Source: Bradyrhizobium hereditatis
GTDB lineage: Bacteria; Pseudomonadota; Alphaproteobacteria; Rhizobiales; Xanthobacteraceae
Direction of reading: 5' to 3'
DNA: 64,000 nucleotides
Assembly: GCF_020329435.1 (NCBI RefSeq)
Contig: NZ_JAGKJK010000004.1
Span: 434,001 to 498,000 of the forward strand
Shown: one piece after another, positions 10,950 through 20,267 of the stretch
Layout of the letters: each line of letters starts with the position of its first letter
Numbering within the stretch: the first letter of the stretch is position 1
Notes under the pieces: model-generated
What the model saw: the letters and a program-made list of their open reading frames with translations, nothing else
What the model was told of the DNA's origin: nothing
Databases searched by the model: none
Made by a program: the position numbers and the translations under genes

Positions 10950-11144
10950 TCACCTGTACCGTTTGCGCCCCTCGCCGACGCGGCGAATTCTCGCAATCGG
11001 GGCGTGACGCCGGGACGCTGCCTTGCCGGGCGCCTTCGCCCGCCAGTCGAAGGCCCGCAGCCCCGTCAACGACTGCACCGCCGGTGCAAGCGCGATTTCC
11101 TTCCGCACAGCATCCACAACCCGATCGAATTCAGCTTCGCTCAT
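10950..11144 (-). CDS. Small basic hypothetical protein
   Basis: Encodes 64 residues from the ATG at 11144, preceded by GGAGCG at a suitable distance. The first half (EAEFDRVVDAVRKEIALAP) looks helical; the second half is strongly basic (many Arg and Lys). Not recognised. It precedes the 89-residue gene on the same strand by 19 bp. Short length and lack of a family keep confidence moderate. Confidence 0.45.
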   Translation of the reverse strand: MSEAEFDRVVDAVRKEIALAPAVQSLTGLRAFDWRAKAPGKAASRRHAPIARIRRVGEGRKRYR

Positions 11145-11395
11145 CGCACGCTCCATGGCTCCCGGCATTCTGCCGCCAGGACGATAAATGGGACCGCGCT
11201 GAGCACAGCTCGCCATGCAAGTTTGTTGTTTGAACGCTCGCCCGCGGTCGCTTCGATGGCAAAAAAGGGCCGAAATCGGGAAGCTGCGGGGGCCCCGCGG
11301 CGTGAAACCGGTGGGCCCGGCGCCGCGCTGGCGCCTCCCCTTGGCCCAACTTGCCCCATGCGTGCTAGATTCGGCTGCGAATCAGGAGGGTTTGC

Positions 11396-11704
11396 ATGCC
11401 TGTAGACAGTGACAGCGCCATTGCGTGGCACCGGGCCCAGCTCAAGAAGCTCCGCGAGACCTTGAGGAATATCGAGGCCGCCAGGTTCACGGTGGGCGAG
11501 TCCGCGCAGTCAAGCAGGACCGGCAAGACCCAGAAGACGATTGCCGAGCTCGAGCAGAAAATCCGGCAGTCGCAGCACATCATCGGCGCCTACGAGCGGC
11601 AGACCCGACGGCCGCTTGCGACGGACCAACGAAGCCTTGCCAGCATCAGCTGGGGCACCTGGAACGCCCAGACCGCGCATGGCCGCGGCAGTAGTTCGCG
11701 GTAG
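11396..11704 (+). CDS. Small coiled-coil hypothetical protein
   Basis: Encodes 102 residues; the start is well supported by AGGAGGG just upstream. Residues about 8-30 and 44-66 are charged, heptad-like helices (WHRAQLKKLRETLRNIE and AELEQKIRQSQHIIGAYE), suggesting a short antiparallel coiled coil. The C-terminus is polar and Ser/Arg-rich. No signal peptide or membrane segment is present. I recognise no named domain. It stands alone between divergent and convergent neighbours. Confidence 0.65.
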   Translation: MPVDSDSAIAWHRAQLKKLRETLRNIEAARFTVGESAQSSRTGKTQKTIAELEQKIRQSQHIIGAYERQTRRPLATDQRSLASISWGTWNAQTAHGRGSSSR

Positions 11705-11791
11705 GCTTCCATCAGGCTGACCGCCGCGGCCACGCCCGGCGGTTCTCCCGCCTGGATTTCAGCTGACCTAGCGGCCGTTGGCGCGCCGCCG

Positions 11792-13054
11792 TCACTGATT
11801 TCGTGCCGTCTCTTTTTCCTTCGCCTTGGCTTTGCAGGAGATCAGGAACGTAAACGCCCTGGCATTGCGGGCGATGTCTGCGGTCTTCAATTCAGCCTTG
11901 GCGTCGGAGATCTGATACGGCACCACGCTATTATCGAGAAAATCTCGCAACGCTCCGGTCTTGATGGCGAAGTTGATGTTCTCGGGGATGTTGCCGGTTG
12001 CCCGCGCGAACTTGATGGCATTGAGCTTTGCCGCAACCACGCCGACCACGTCGCCGCTGGAGGCAAGTAGCGGCCCTCCGCTATTGCCGGGTTGAACGGC
12101 CGCACTGATCTGCAGGAAGCGCGTGTCGTTCAGAAGACCGCTCAGCGAGCTCACAATGCCGGTGGTCACCGTGAAATCCGACGTCAGCAGCCCATGGAAG
12201 GGATAGCCGATCGCCACCACGCTGTCGCCGGACTGGATCGCCTTGTCCCTGATTTTGGCGACCTCCTTGAACGAGCCCGTCGCCTGCAGAAGCGCAAGAT
12301 CGTTGGTCTCGTCGCTGGACACCAGGCGCAGCTTGGTGGATGCCTCGCCTGACAGGCTACCCTGAATGTCGCCGACGCAGCCCTGCACGACATGCGCGTT
12401 GGTGACGAGATGCCCGTTCGTACTCACCAGAAAACCGGTACCGGTCTGATCGAACAGCCTGTCAGGCTTGGCTGGTGCGGAGTCCGGCGCCGTTGCCGCC
12501 GCGACCGGTTTGGCGGCGGGCAGGACCGAAAAGTCACCGGCGCTTGCCAATCCCGACTGCTTGATCTTGGCGACACAGTTCGCCAGCACCGGCAATAGCT
12601 GCCCGGTCTGATCGAGATTGAACTGGAAGAGCTGCCCCTGCGTATAGGCAGTCATGGCCTTTGCCCGCCGAAACTGGCTGATGAGCGAGGAATTGCTCGG
12701 CATCGGGACGCGAACCAGCTTGTCGGCGATCGGGATGCCATGAACGTTGAAGGGCTGCTGGCCGTCGAATGTCAGGGTCAGCGGAAAGGCTTCCCCGGTC
12801 CTCAGCCTCCATTGCTCACGCATGAAGCCGAGACTCCACCCGCCATTGCCGTCGATCATCACGACAAAATAGACACCGCTGGCGTACTGGGCGCCTGCTG
12901 CACAATGCGAGAAGGATCCGGTCTGATCGTTGGTGTAGGCCCCGCCTTTCCAATTGCCGACGCTGATCGAACCATAAGGTCCGCGCGCATTCGCATTTGA
13001 ACCGGCAAGAATCGAGCACAGCAGGACTGCGATCGCGGCGGCACGGCACTTCAT
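11792..13054 (-). CDS. Exported trypsin-like serine protease (S1C-type)
   Basis: Encodes 420 residues from the ATG at 13054 (GGGGGA upstream), starting with a signal peptide. A novel-looking N-terminal half (about residues 25-180, containing a GGWSLGFMREQW stretch) precedes the protease domain. The catalytic triad is clear: His221 (TNAHVV), Asp252 (NDLALLQ) and Ser325 (QPGNSGGPL). No PDZ domain follows, unlike DegP/HtrA; the C-terminus ends with a short tail. It is probably a periplasmic protease. The frame is open to 13192, but that extension overlaps the divergent gene and lacks a signal. The N-terminal half may control activity or recognise substrate; this is inference. Confidence 0.85.
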   Translation of the reverse strand: MKCRAAAIAVLLCSILAGSNANARGPYGSISVGNWKGGAYTNDQTGSFSHCAAGAQYASGVYFVVMIDGNGGWSLGFMREQWRLRTGEAFPLTLTFDGQQPFNVHGIPIADKLVRVPMPSNSSLISQFRRAKAMTAYTQGQLFQFNLDQTGQLLPVLANCVAKIKQSGLASAGDFSVLPAAKPVAAATAPDSAPAKPDRLFDQTGTGFLVSTNGHLVTNAHVVQGCVGDIQGSLSGEASTKLRLVSSDETNDLALLQATGSFKEVAKIRDKAIQSGDSVVAIGYPFHGLLTSDFTVTTGIVSSLSGLLNDTRFLQISAAVQPGNSGGPLLASSGDVVGVVAAKLNAIKFARATGNIPENINFAIKTGALRDFLDNSVVPYQISDAKAELKTADIARNARAFTFLISCKAKAKEKETARNQ

Positions 13055-13190
13055 AAGATTCCCCCACATTCCCAGAGCGAGCATATTTAGGTTTGCAACC
13101 GGAGTCCATTCGGCACATCGCCTCGATCGTCGTAAGATCGGCACCGATTCGCTCGACCGCAGCAAGGTGGGCGCTTGGCAGGGACAACAC

Positions 13191-14417
13191 ATGGATTTGG
13201 CTCACGGCGCAGGTAGCTTCGAGCAGAGGGGCGCGCTGCATCCGCCCGCGGTGGTGCTGATCCCCAGCCTCGTGATGTCGCTCTATGTCTGGCTTATCCT
13301 GGTCACGACCATTCCGTATCCGGGCAAGATCGGGCTCGACTACAACACGCTAGGCACTGACTGGATGGTCTTCTACGGCGCGATCCGTTCGGTGCTCGAC
13401 GGCAATGCGCCGTTGATCTTCGATGGCGATCGTTTCACCGATTTCCTCAATACGGCGTTCGCAGGCTGGCTCTCCAAGCCGCTGGAATTCCGCCCGTGGG
13501 CGTATCCGCCGAGCTTCCTGGTGCTTCTGCTGCCGTTCGCGCCATTGGGATTCTTCGGCTCCTACGTGGCGTTTCAGGTCGTGACCGCCGCCCTCTTGGC
13601 AGTGGCGCTGCGCGCGAGCGTGGGAGCTGCCCTGGCATCGGGCGCTCTGCTGGCTGCCGTGCTGATCTGCCCGGCATCGGCCATCAACACGATCAACGGC
13701 CAGGCCGTCTTCCTGGTCGCCGCGCTGATCGTCGGCGGCTTCGGACTTCTCGAGCAGCGCCCCTATCTCGGCGGATTGGTGCTGGGGCTGCTGACGTTCA
13801 AACCTCAATTCTGCATCCTGGTCCCGATCGCGCTCGTCGCGGCGGGGCAATGGCGCGCGCTTCTGGCGTCGGGGCTATCCGCGCTCGCCTTGATGATCGC
13901 GAGCGGATTGATTTTCGGATGGGACCTCTGGTTGCGCTGGTTTCCTGTCATTTTTGAGAATCTCGTCAGCCCGAGCGAGAAGTGGATCGAGTACGGCCGC
14001 ATGTGGGGCCACAGCGTCTATACCTGCGCGGTTCTGCTCGGCGCGCCGGCGCGATTGGCGTCGTGGATTCAGCTGCTCGCCACGCTTGGTGCGGCTATAT
14101 CCGTCATCATCGCTTTCCGATCGCGGTTGGGGACGCGGGAGAAGACGGCGGTCTTTCTCGCCGCGACCGTCCTGGCCGCCCCGCATTCCGGCCCTTATGA
14201 CGGGACGCTGCTGGTAATCGCCGCGGCGTTCTGGTTGATGGCACGGCGCGCTCCACTGCCGCTATGGTGCTGGACCTTGGCGTTCATGGTCTGGCTGCTG
14301 CCTTTGGTGAGCCCGCCCCTGATGTTTCCCGTGGCCAGGGTCGCCCCGCTGCTTCCCGTGCTGTTAATCGTGCTTCTGCTTCGTCCCGAGGTTTCGGCGC
14401 CGGAATACGCGCGATAG
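13191..14417 (+). CDS. Polytopic membrane protein, glycosyltransferase 87 / DUF2029 family
   Basis: Encodes 408 residues from the ATG at 13191, preceded by AGGGA; an in-frame GTG at 13167 is less likely. Roughly ten hydrophobic segments are visible, beginning around residue 20. A large periplasmic loop after the first segment contains Asp residues (KIGLDYNTLGTDWMVFYGA) as expected for GT-C-fold, polyprenyl-sugar-dependent mannosyltransferases. A second motif (RPWAYPPSFL) fits the same family. The acceptor is unknown. It is divergent from the protease gene, with the start regions close together. Confidence 0.75.
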   Translation: MDLAHGAGSFEQRGALHPPAVVLIPSLVMSLYVWLILVTTIPYPGKIGLDYNTLGTDWMVFYGAIRSVLDGNAPLIFDGDRFTDFLNTAFAGWLSKPLEFRPWAYPPSFLVLLLPFAPLGFFGSYVAFQVVTAALLAVALRASVGAALASGALLAAVLICPASAINTINGQAVFLVAALIVGGFGLLEQRPYLGGLVLGLLTFKPQFCILVPIALVAAGQWRALLASGLSALALMIASGLIFGWDLWLRWFPVIFENLVSPSEKWIEYGRMWGHSVYTCAVLLGAPARLASWIQLLATLGAAISVIIAFRSRLGTREKTAVFLAATVLAAPHSGPYDGTLLVIAAAFWLMARRAPLPLWCWTLAFMVWLLPLVSPPLMFPVARVAPLLPVLLIVLLLRPEVSAPEYAR

Positions 14418-14476
14418 CGCGGCGTACAGGGCAGCCCGCGCCGGAACGATCACGCCGCTGCCCGTGGTGCAGCGAC

Positions 14477-14494
14477 CAAACGCCCCGGCGTTTG
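14477..14494 (+). terminator. Possible hairpin after the GT87-like gene
   Basis: CAAACGCC and GGCGTTTG form a perfect 8-base inverted repeat around a two-base centre, 60 bp after the stop at 14417. A T-rich stretch lies about 15 bp later rather than directly adjacent, so termination activity is uncertain. Confidence 0.3.
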
Positions 14495-14652
14495 CCGCGA
14501 CTGCATACTTATTTTTAATGGACACGCTTGGCATCTTGCATACGGTGGGGTCCGTCGCCCTGACCGCACGCGTGGTGGAACCGGGGCCTCAAAAAAACAC
14601 AATCGCGCCGCCAGTGGCGGATGCCAATTTACAACTTCCGGAGGAAGATCCT

Positions 14653-15645
14653 GTGAAGCCAAGAGTTATTCGGTGTGCCCTGCTTCCACTTCTGGCGCTC
14701 GTGTCCGCCGTGGTCGGCCAGGCCCCAACTGCAGCCCAAGCCCAGACCTGGCCTGACAAGGCGATCACCTTCATCGTGCCGTTCGCGGCCGGCGGCGGCA
14801 CCGATGCCTTTGCCCGCCCGCTTGCAGCCCAACTCGATACGCAGCTGGGCAAGCGCGTGCTGATCGAAAACCGCGCCGGCGCGGGCGGCACGGTCGGCGC
14901 TTCCGCGGCGTCCAAGGCCGCGCCCGACGGCTACACCTTCTTCGTTGGCGCGGCGCATCATGCCATCGCCCCCTCGCTCTATCCCAACCTCGACTACAAC
15001 ATCGAGAAGGACTTCATCGCGGTGGCGCTGATCGCGCGGCCGCCGCAGGTGGTCGTCGTCAATCCGGACAAGGTTGCCGCCAAGACGCTGGCCGAGTTCA
15101 TCGCCTACGCCAAGGCCAATCCGGGCAAGCTGAACTATGGCTCGGCCGGCGCCGGCACCACGCACCATCTCGCCGGCGAGTTGTTCAAGATCCTGACCAA
15201 GACCAACATTCAGCACGTGCCCTATCGCGGCGCTGGCCCCGCCATGCAGGACCTCATCGCCGGCCATGTGCCCGTCGTGTTCGACGGGCTCGGCTCGTCG
15301 GCAGCCCCCGTCAGGGCCGGACAATTGCGCGCACTCGCCGTCGCTGCGCCGAAACGCGTGCCGGCATTCCCCGATCTTCCGACCGCTGCCGAAGCGGGCC
15401 TGGCCGGCTATGAAGTGTCGACCTGGTATGGCGTGTTCGCACCCAAGAATACGCCGCCGGCGATCGTCGAGCAGATGACCAAGGAGTTGAAGAAGGCGAT
15501 GCAGACGCCGGCCATCAAGGAGGCCTGGGAACGCAACGGCTCCGATGTGCCCGATGTTACGGGGCCGGCCTTCGCGAAAATGGTGTCCTCGGAAGTTGAA
15601 CGCTGGCGCAAGGTCGTGACCGAGGCGAACGTGAAGCTCGACTGA
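14653..15645 (+). CDS. Bug-type tripartite tricarboxylate transporter substrate-binding protein
   Basis: Encodes 330 residues from a GTG start at 14653; GGAGGAA lies at ideal distance and a signal peptide (..ALLPLLALVSAVVGQAPTAAQAQ) follows directly. The mature protein begins with WPDKAITFIVPFAAGGGTD, the hallmark of the Bug/TctC family of periplasmic solute receptors. It would bind a carboxylate or similar small acid. No TctA/TctB membrane genes are nearby, so it is an orphan receptor, as is common in this family. It may serve a distant transporter or a sensor; the ligand cannot be predicted. Confidence 0.93.
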   Translation: MKPRVIRCALLPLLALVSAVVGQAPTAAQAQTWPDKAITFIVPFAAGGGTDAFARPLAAQLDTQLGKRVLIENRAGAGGTVGASAASKAAPDGYTFFVGAAHHAIAPSLYPNLDYNIEKDFIAVALIARPPQVVVVNPDKVAAKTLAEFIAYAKANPGKLNYGSAGAGTTHHLAGELFKILTKTNIQHVPYRGAGPAMQDLIAGHVPVVFDGLGSSAAPVRAGQLRALAVAAPKRVPAFPDLPTAAEAGLAGYEVSTWYGVFAPKNTPPAIVEQMTKELKKAMQTPAIKEAWERNGSDVPDVTGPAFAKMVSSEVERWRKVVTEANVKLD

Positions 15646-15703
15646 TCTGGTACGCTAGGCGCGGCGCCTTGCTTTGGCGAGCGTGCCGCGCCAAGCCTGC
15701 TGA

Positions 15704-16585
15704 TCAGTTGGCGGCGCGTACGCCATAGCGCGCGAAGTCGTCATCAATTCCCGCCTGGATCATCTTTGCCGCCGAGATGTCGGCATCGCCGCCGGTCTTG
15801 TCGCCGCGCTTGAGCCTGGCGAGCCCGCGCCCATAGAGCGCACTCGCCAGCTTCGGATCGAAGCGCAACGCGGCACTGAAATCTTCGATCGCCGCAGCCT
15901 CGCGTCCCATCTTCAGGTGAATCAAGGCGCGCGAGTCATAGGTAGCGGCATCGTTCGGCCACGACTGAAGCACCTTGTTGCAATCCTCAAGTGCCGTTTG
16001 AAGCGCCGTTTGCAATGAGCCGAGAATGGCCCGGGTCCAGCAGCGCCCGCTCAACGCAGCTTCCAGGTTGGGCTGAAGACGAATGGCCTCGTCGTAGTCT
16101 CGCGCCGCGCGGTCGTACTCGTTCTTTTTCAGGTAGACCGCGGCCCGGTTGACGAAGGCTCTGGCGTAGTTCGGGTTGAGCTTGATCGCTTGGTCCAGGG
16201 CTTGGATCGCGAGATCGTATTCGCCCTTCCGCAAATAAGCCGCGCCGCGGTTGTTGAAGGTTTTGGCGGAAGACGGATCGAGCTTGATTGATTGGTCGAA
16301 ATCCTGAAGGGCGCGGTCAAGGTCTCCCTTTGCGGTATGGGCATTGCCCCGATTGTTATAGGCAATCGCAAGGGCCGTCGTCGTTCCCTGACCGGAATCG
16401 ATGAACGCCGTGCAACCATTAATCCGAACGGCAAGCGAGGCGCGATCCGAACCGTTGCACAATGCAATGTTCTCGAGATAGTCGCTCTTCTTCGCATTCT
16501 GCGCGGCAGCCTGCGATCCGAACAATAGCAAGGCAGCAACAGACGCAAGCCCCCGAGTGACGCGCCCGCTTGCACTGCATTTCAT
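15704..16585 (-). CDS. Exported TPR-repeat protein
   Basis: Encodes 293 residues from the ATG at 16585 (GGAGA upstream). A signal peptide (..GLASVAALLLFGSQAAAQ) precedes about five tetratricopeptide repeats from residue 70 onwards, with recurring YNNRGNA, FNNRGAAYL, VNRAAVYL and YGRGLARL units. TPR proteins act as protein-binding scaffolds, here in the periplasm. The last repeat and tail (GRGLA..GD.DI..AK..DDDFARYGV) closely resemble the end of the caspase-fold protein at 50625-52112, so the two are paralogous over their TPR parts. It is encoded next to the FecR-domain gene on the same strand. Confidence 0.85.
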   Translation of the reverse strand: MKCSASGRVTRGLASVAALLLFGSQAAAQNAKKSDYLENIALCNGSDRASLAVRINGCTAFIDSGQGTTTALAIAYNNRGNAHTAKGDLDRALQDFDQSIKLDPSSAKTFNNRGAAYLRKGEYDLAIQALDQAIKLNPNYARAFVNRAAVYLKKNEYDRAARDYDEAIRLQPNLEAALSGRCWTRAILGSLQTALQTALEDCNKVLQSWPNDAATYDSRALIHLKMGREAAAIEDFSAALRFDPKLASALYGRGLARLKRGDKTGGDADISAAKMIQAGIDDDFARYGVRAAN

Positions 16586-16679
16586 GAAAGGGTCTCCGAT
16601 CCCGGCACCTGCGAAGCGGCAGTTGTCGACTTGAACTCCCGAATCTTGCTCACCGACGAGTCTCACGCCGCGAACGTGC

Positions 16680-17339
16680 CTAGCATCCCCTACAGATGTT
16701 CAGATTTGATTTTGGATACGGCTTTTGATCCGGTTGCTGCGCCGCTGGCGCTCCCGGATTCCGCAGCGCCCTGCCTTTGCCTTGTTCAATGAGCGTGGAA
16801 AATCTGACTGTCCCGTCATCCGAAATCTCGACGCGCGGCGTGGTGCCGCGAACGCCCATGGTCGCAACAGGAGTATCGACCTTCATATCGCCGGTTTTTG
16901 CAACTTTGCCCGCGACAAAGGTGAAGGTTCCCTTGGTCAGGCTGAACAGCGTCGAATTGGATAGGCTATTTGGATCGTACACGAACTCGTTCAAAGCCAT
17001 GCGCGCATTGTTCGACAGATTGAACGAGGTGCCGTCGGTGAAGTTGATGCCGACCTTGCCGTCGGCGCCAGTTGCAACGACATCGCCCTGATAGACGAGG
17101 TCACCGACCTTCGCCTGGCCGGCTTGACCTGAGGTGCTCGCCTGCACCACCACCGCAGTCGCACGTTCAATGGTAACCGACCCCGTGGCGACAACAACTT
17201 TGCCGATTGGCTTGGACGTCAGCTCCTGAACGGCGGGCCTAACTTGAGCTTGAATTTGCGCGTGGGCCGGCCCGGCGACAAATCCGGCTGTCGCCAGAGC
17301 GAAGCCTGTCGCCAATGCGGCAATTATACGCGTGCACAT
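16680..17339 (-). CDS. Exported FecR-domain protein
   Basis: Encodes 219 residues from the ATG at 17339; GGGGGG precedes it at Shine-Dalgarno distance. A clear signal peptide ends in AGPAHAQ. Residues 45-190 form a FecR-type beta domain (GKVVVATGSVTIERA, VGDLVYQGDVVATGADGKVGI, then TPVATMGVRGT). The domain lies in an exported protein without a membrane anchor, so it is not a FecR anti-sigma factor; such proteins are usually found with large surface or adhesin-like proteins. The VCBS-repeat gene starts divergently 315 bp away, which fits that association. The C-terminus carries a short Cys-x-x-x-Cys tail (ICRGC). Confidence 0.85.
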   Translation of the reverse strand: MCTRIIAALATGFALATAGFVAGPAHAQIQAQVRPAVQELTSKPIGKVVVATGSVTIERATAVVVQASTSGQAGQAKVGDLVYQGDVVATGADGKVGINFTDGTSFNLSNNARMALNEFVYDPNSLSNSTLFSLTKGTFTFVAGKVAKTGDMKVDTPVATMGVRGTTPRVEISDDGTVRFSTLIEQGKGRALRNPGAPAAQQPDQKPYPKSNLNICRGC

Positions 17340-17654
17340 GATCCCCCCTTTCCCGAGATGATCTTGTCCGAGAGGGCGCTCAGGAGAGCTTTGAATCACG
17401 GACATTAGACCCGATTTCCGGGGAAGGCATCATCTCTCCGCCTCTCGAAAGTATTACTCCTTTTGAGCCTAAAGCTAATGCCCAGGGGTTGGGCTAAGTT
17501 GAAATCAGGAAATTTCAGCGGCCGGTCCCAGGTGCTGGCCGCGACGGGATGTTTTTGCGTCACGTATTTTTTGCTTCAGATACTTTCCTCATGGGCCGGG
17601 CAAGCCAGGCCATGAACAATTGCACGGGGTAAGTGGCAGACGGGGGTTAAGTTC
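17340..17654. other. Divergent intergenic region between the FecR and VCBS genes
   Basis: This 315-bp gap separates two divergent genes and should carry both promoters. It is less GC-rich than its surroundings and contains several T/A-rich runs (for example around 17451-17465 and 17550-17580). No RNA gene, no strong inverted repeat and no recognisable operator was identified by eye. Confidence 0.5.
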
Positions 17655-20219
17655 ATGCTCGTCGGGTCCCACGCCGAGACGGGGGACGAAGTCAAGGCCG
17701 TTGCGGCCCCGCTTCAGATCGCGGCCCGGTCCGGTCTGGTTGGGCGGACGACCTGCGCTGCCACCCAAGTCCCAGCCGGCGCTACTCGAAGCCGGGCTCA
17801 TGCCGGCAGGTTCGGCATGCTGTGGCTCACGGCACTCACCTTTGCGCTCGGCAAGCAGGCCCAGGCCGCCGATCCTGACGTCACGTTCCTGGACGACGGC
17901 AACATCGCATACAAAGACCTCGAACATGGCTCATTCGAGCTGGTCACCAAGGAGGCGATCCCTCGACACATCGTCGTTGACGATCCTGGACAGACCATCA
18001 TCCTGCGTTCGCAAGGGTCCTCGGTCATCGTAAGTCAGAGCACAAACTCCGCTGCGCGAATGGCCGAATTGCAGGCGGCCCAGCAGGAGGCGCTCGCCAC
18101 CCAAGAGCAGGGGCTGGGGTCGACGGGATCGAGCACGCCTCCTCCCCTCGAGAAGCTGCCGGTCCAACCAATCAATTTCATCCAGACCGATGGTTCTGCC
18201 CCGGAGCTGGAAGTCCCTGCTGCGCCTACGGTGACCTTGGCATCAGCTCCGGAGATCATTTTCGGGCAAATACCGCCTCCACCGCCAACCCCTCCAACGT
18301 TGAATGCGGTGATTGGGCCGACCGAAATCGACACCACCGTCTTTGACCTCTTCACTGCGACAAGCGGCACTTTCCTTGCCAGCAGTCCCAACAGCAACGC
18401 TGTACTGACCTTCGGCATCAGCGGGGGAACCGTCGGCAGCACCGCAATCGACGGAGTAACTTACGATGTATCGAAGGCTGGTCCCTACGGTACGCTTTAT
18501 GTCGATAGCAGGACCGGCGCCTATACGTTCGTTCCGGACAATAACGCGATCAATGCGCTGACCGAACCCACCACCACGGACTTCAAGGTCACCGTATCCG
18601 ACGGCACGCTCTCGGCGGATCAAACCTTTACGATCGCCATCAACGGCAGCAACGACGCGGCCATCATCTCCGGCGACACCAATGGCACTGCGATCGAGGC
18701 CAGCAGTCTCGCCAACGTCGCGCTCGCCACGCTGAGCGCCACCGGGACGCTCACCAGCGCCGACGTCGATGACGCGCCCAACACTTTTACGACGGTTGAC
18801 ACTCCGACGGCGAGCGCGCAGGGCTTTGGCACCTTCACGATGACAGCGGCCGGCATATGGACTTACACGGTCAACGACTCCAACAGCGCAGTGCAGGCAC
18901 TCAATGTCGGCGATAAACTGACCGACTCCTTTACGGTGACCACGATCGACGGCACCCCCCAGGTCGTGACAGTCACCATCAAGGGCACCAACGACGCAGC
19001 AGTCATTTCCGGCGCCACGACCGGCTCCGTGACCGAGGACGGTGGCACCAACTGCGATCCACCGATCGCGACCGGCACGCTCACGGCTACCGACGTCGAC
19101 AACGCGTCCGGTTTTACGGCCGTCAATTGCCCGACGGCCAGCGACGCCGGCTATGGCACCTTCACGATGACGGCGGACGGCGTGTGGACCTACACGCTCG
19201 ACGATAGCAACTGCGCGGTGCAGGCCCTTAATGTCGGCGACACGCTGACCGACACTTTCAAGGTGACCGCCGTGGATGGCACCGAGCAGCTGGTGACGGT
19301 TACCATAAACGGTACCAATGACGCCGCCATCATTGGCGGAACCAAGCAAGGCTCGGTCATCGAGGCTGGCGGCGTGGCCAATTCGGTATCTTGCAAACCA
19401 ACCGCGACCGGCACGCTCACCGACACTGATGTCGACAACGCTCCCAACACCTTTAGGGCGATCGATTCGCCGAAGCCGAGCGATGGCGGCTATGGCACTT
19501 TCACGATGACGACGGATGGCGTCTGGACCTACACGCTCGACAATACCAACTGCACGGTGCAGGCACTCAATGTCTGCGACACGCTGACCGACTGCTTTAC
19601 GGTGACCACCATCGATGGCACCCCGCAGGTGGTGACGATCACCATCAACGGCGCCAACGACGCCGCCGTCATCTGCGGCGCCACAACCGGTTCAGTAACC
19701 GAAGCTGGCGCTTGCACAGATGGTACGCCGATCGCAACCGGCACACTCACCGATACTGACGTCGACAACACGCCCAATACGTTCACAGCGGTCAGCTGCC
19801 CGACAGTCAGCGACGGCGGCTATGGCAGCTTCACGATGACGAAGGATGGCGTCTGGACCTACGAGCTCGACAACACAAATTGCGACGTGCAGGCGCTCAA
19901 CGACTGCGACACGCTGACCGACTGCTTCACCGTGGCTACCATCGACGGCACCGCACAGGTAGTGACAATCACCATCAACGGCACCAACGACGCGTTCTAC
20001 TTCAAGGACAAGATGTCTGACGTCAACGTCATCGACCTTGCAGAGGATAGCTCGGCGCCGATCAGCTCCCCCGAAGACGATCTTGGAGCCAATGCGCCGC
20101 CGGCGACTACAGAGGCAGCCCAAATGATCGAACTGTCTGCACAATCGCCCGACGGTTTCATTTGGAACCAGACGGGCAACGCTGTCACCACCCACGCGCC
20201 GCACGATCTCAACGTGTGA
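17655..20219 (+). CDS. Large VCBS-repeat surface/exported protein
   Basis: Encodes 854 residues. Residues 1-54 are polar; a hydrophobic signal-like stretch (MLWLTALTFALG..QAQA) follows at residues 55-74, so the functional start could instead be the ATG at 17817. Residues 75-220 are acidic and Pro-rich. An Ig-like/cadherin-like unit with TASGTFLASSP lies at about 225-330, followed by four VCBS repeats of 109-113 residues (residues 333-777) with the recurring GTFTM...GVWTYTLD and DTLTDxFTV motifs. No RTX nonapeptides or classical type I secretion C-terminus are evident; the end is acidic and Ala/Pro-rich. The later repeats contain many cysteines at positions that usually hold Gly, Ser or Ala. 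It is probably an adhesin-like or matrix protein associated with the divergent FecR gene. Confidence 0.85.
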   Translation: MLVGSHAETGDEVKAVAAPLQIAARSGLVGRTTCAATQVPAGATRSRAHAGRFGMLWLTALTFALGKQAQAADPDVTFLDDGNIAYKDLEHGSFELVTKEAIPRHIVVDDPGQTIILRSQGSSVIVSQSTNSAARMAELQAAQQEALATQEQGLGSTGSSTPPPLEKLPVQPINFIQTDGSAPELEVPAAPTVTLASAPEIIFGQIPPPPPTPPTLNAVIGPTEIDTTVFDLFTATSGTFLASSPNSNAVLTFGISGGTVGSTAIDGVTYDVSKAGPYGTLYVDSRTGAYTFVPDNNAINALTEPTTTDFKVTVSDGTLSADQTFTIAINGSNDAAIISGDTNGTAIEASSLANVALATLSATGTLTSADVDDAPNTFTTVDTPTASAQGFGTFTMTAAGIWTYTVNDSNSAVQALNVGDKLTDSFTVTTIDGTPQVVTVTIKGTNDAAVISGATTGSVTEDGGTNCDPPIATGTLTATDVDNASGFTAVNCPTASDAGYGTFTMTADGVWTYTLDDSNCAVQALNVGDTLTDTFKVTAVDGTEQLVTVTINGTNDAAIIGGTKQGSVIEAGGVANSVSCKPTATGTLTDTDVDNAPNTFRAIDSPKPSDGGYGTFTMTTDGVWTYTLDNTNCTVQALNVCDTLTDCFTVTTIDGTPQVVTITINGANDAAVICGATTGSVTEAGACTDGTPIATGTLTDTDVDNTPNTFTAVSCPTVSDGGYGSFTMTKDGVWTYELDNTNCDVQALNDCDTLTDCFTVATIDGTAQVVTITINGTNDAFYFKDKMSDVNVIDLAEDSSAPISSPEDDLGANAPPATTEAAQMIELSAQSPDGFIWNQTGNAVTTHAPHDLNV
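18651..19985 (+). repeat. Four tandem VCBS repeats within the coding sequence
   Basis: Units begin at Asn-Asp-Ala at 18651, 18990, 19317 and 19656, with lengths of 339, 327, 339 and 330 bp. Each repeat encodes NDAAxIxG, GTLTxxDVDxA, GTFTMTxxGxWTYxxxxxN and the DxLTDxFxVxxxDGTxQxVTxxI strand pair. They are similar but diverged, so the array is old rather than a fresh tandem expansion. Cysteines per unit rise from none to three, four and six. Confidence 0.9.
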
Positions 20220-20267
20220 CGGAGCTACACCGGCTTCGGCGCAGCCGCTCCGCATTCCGCAAGGGCC

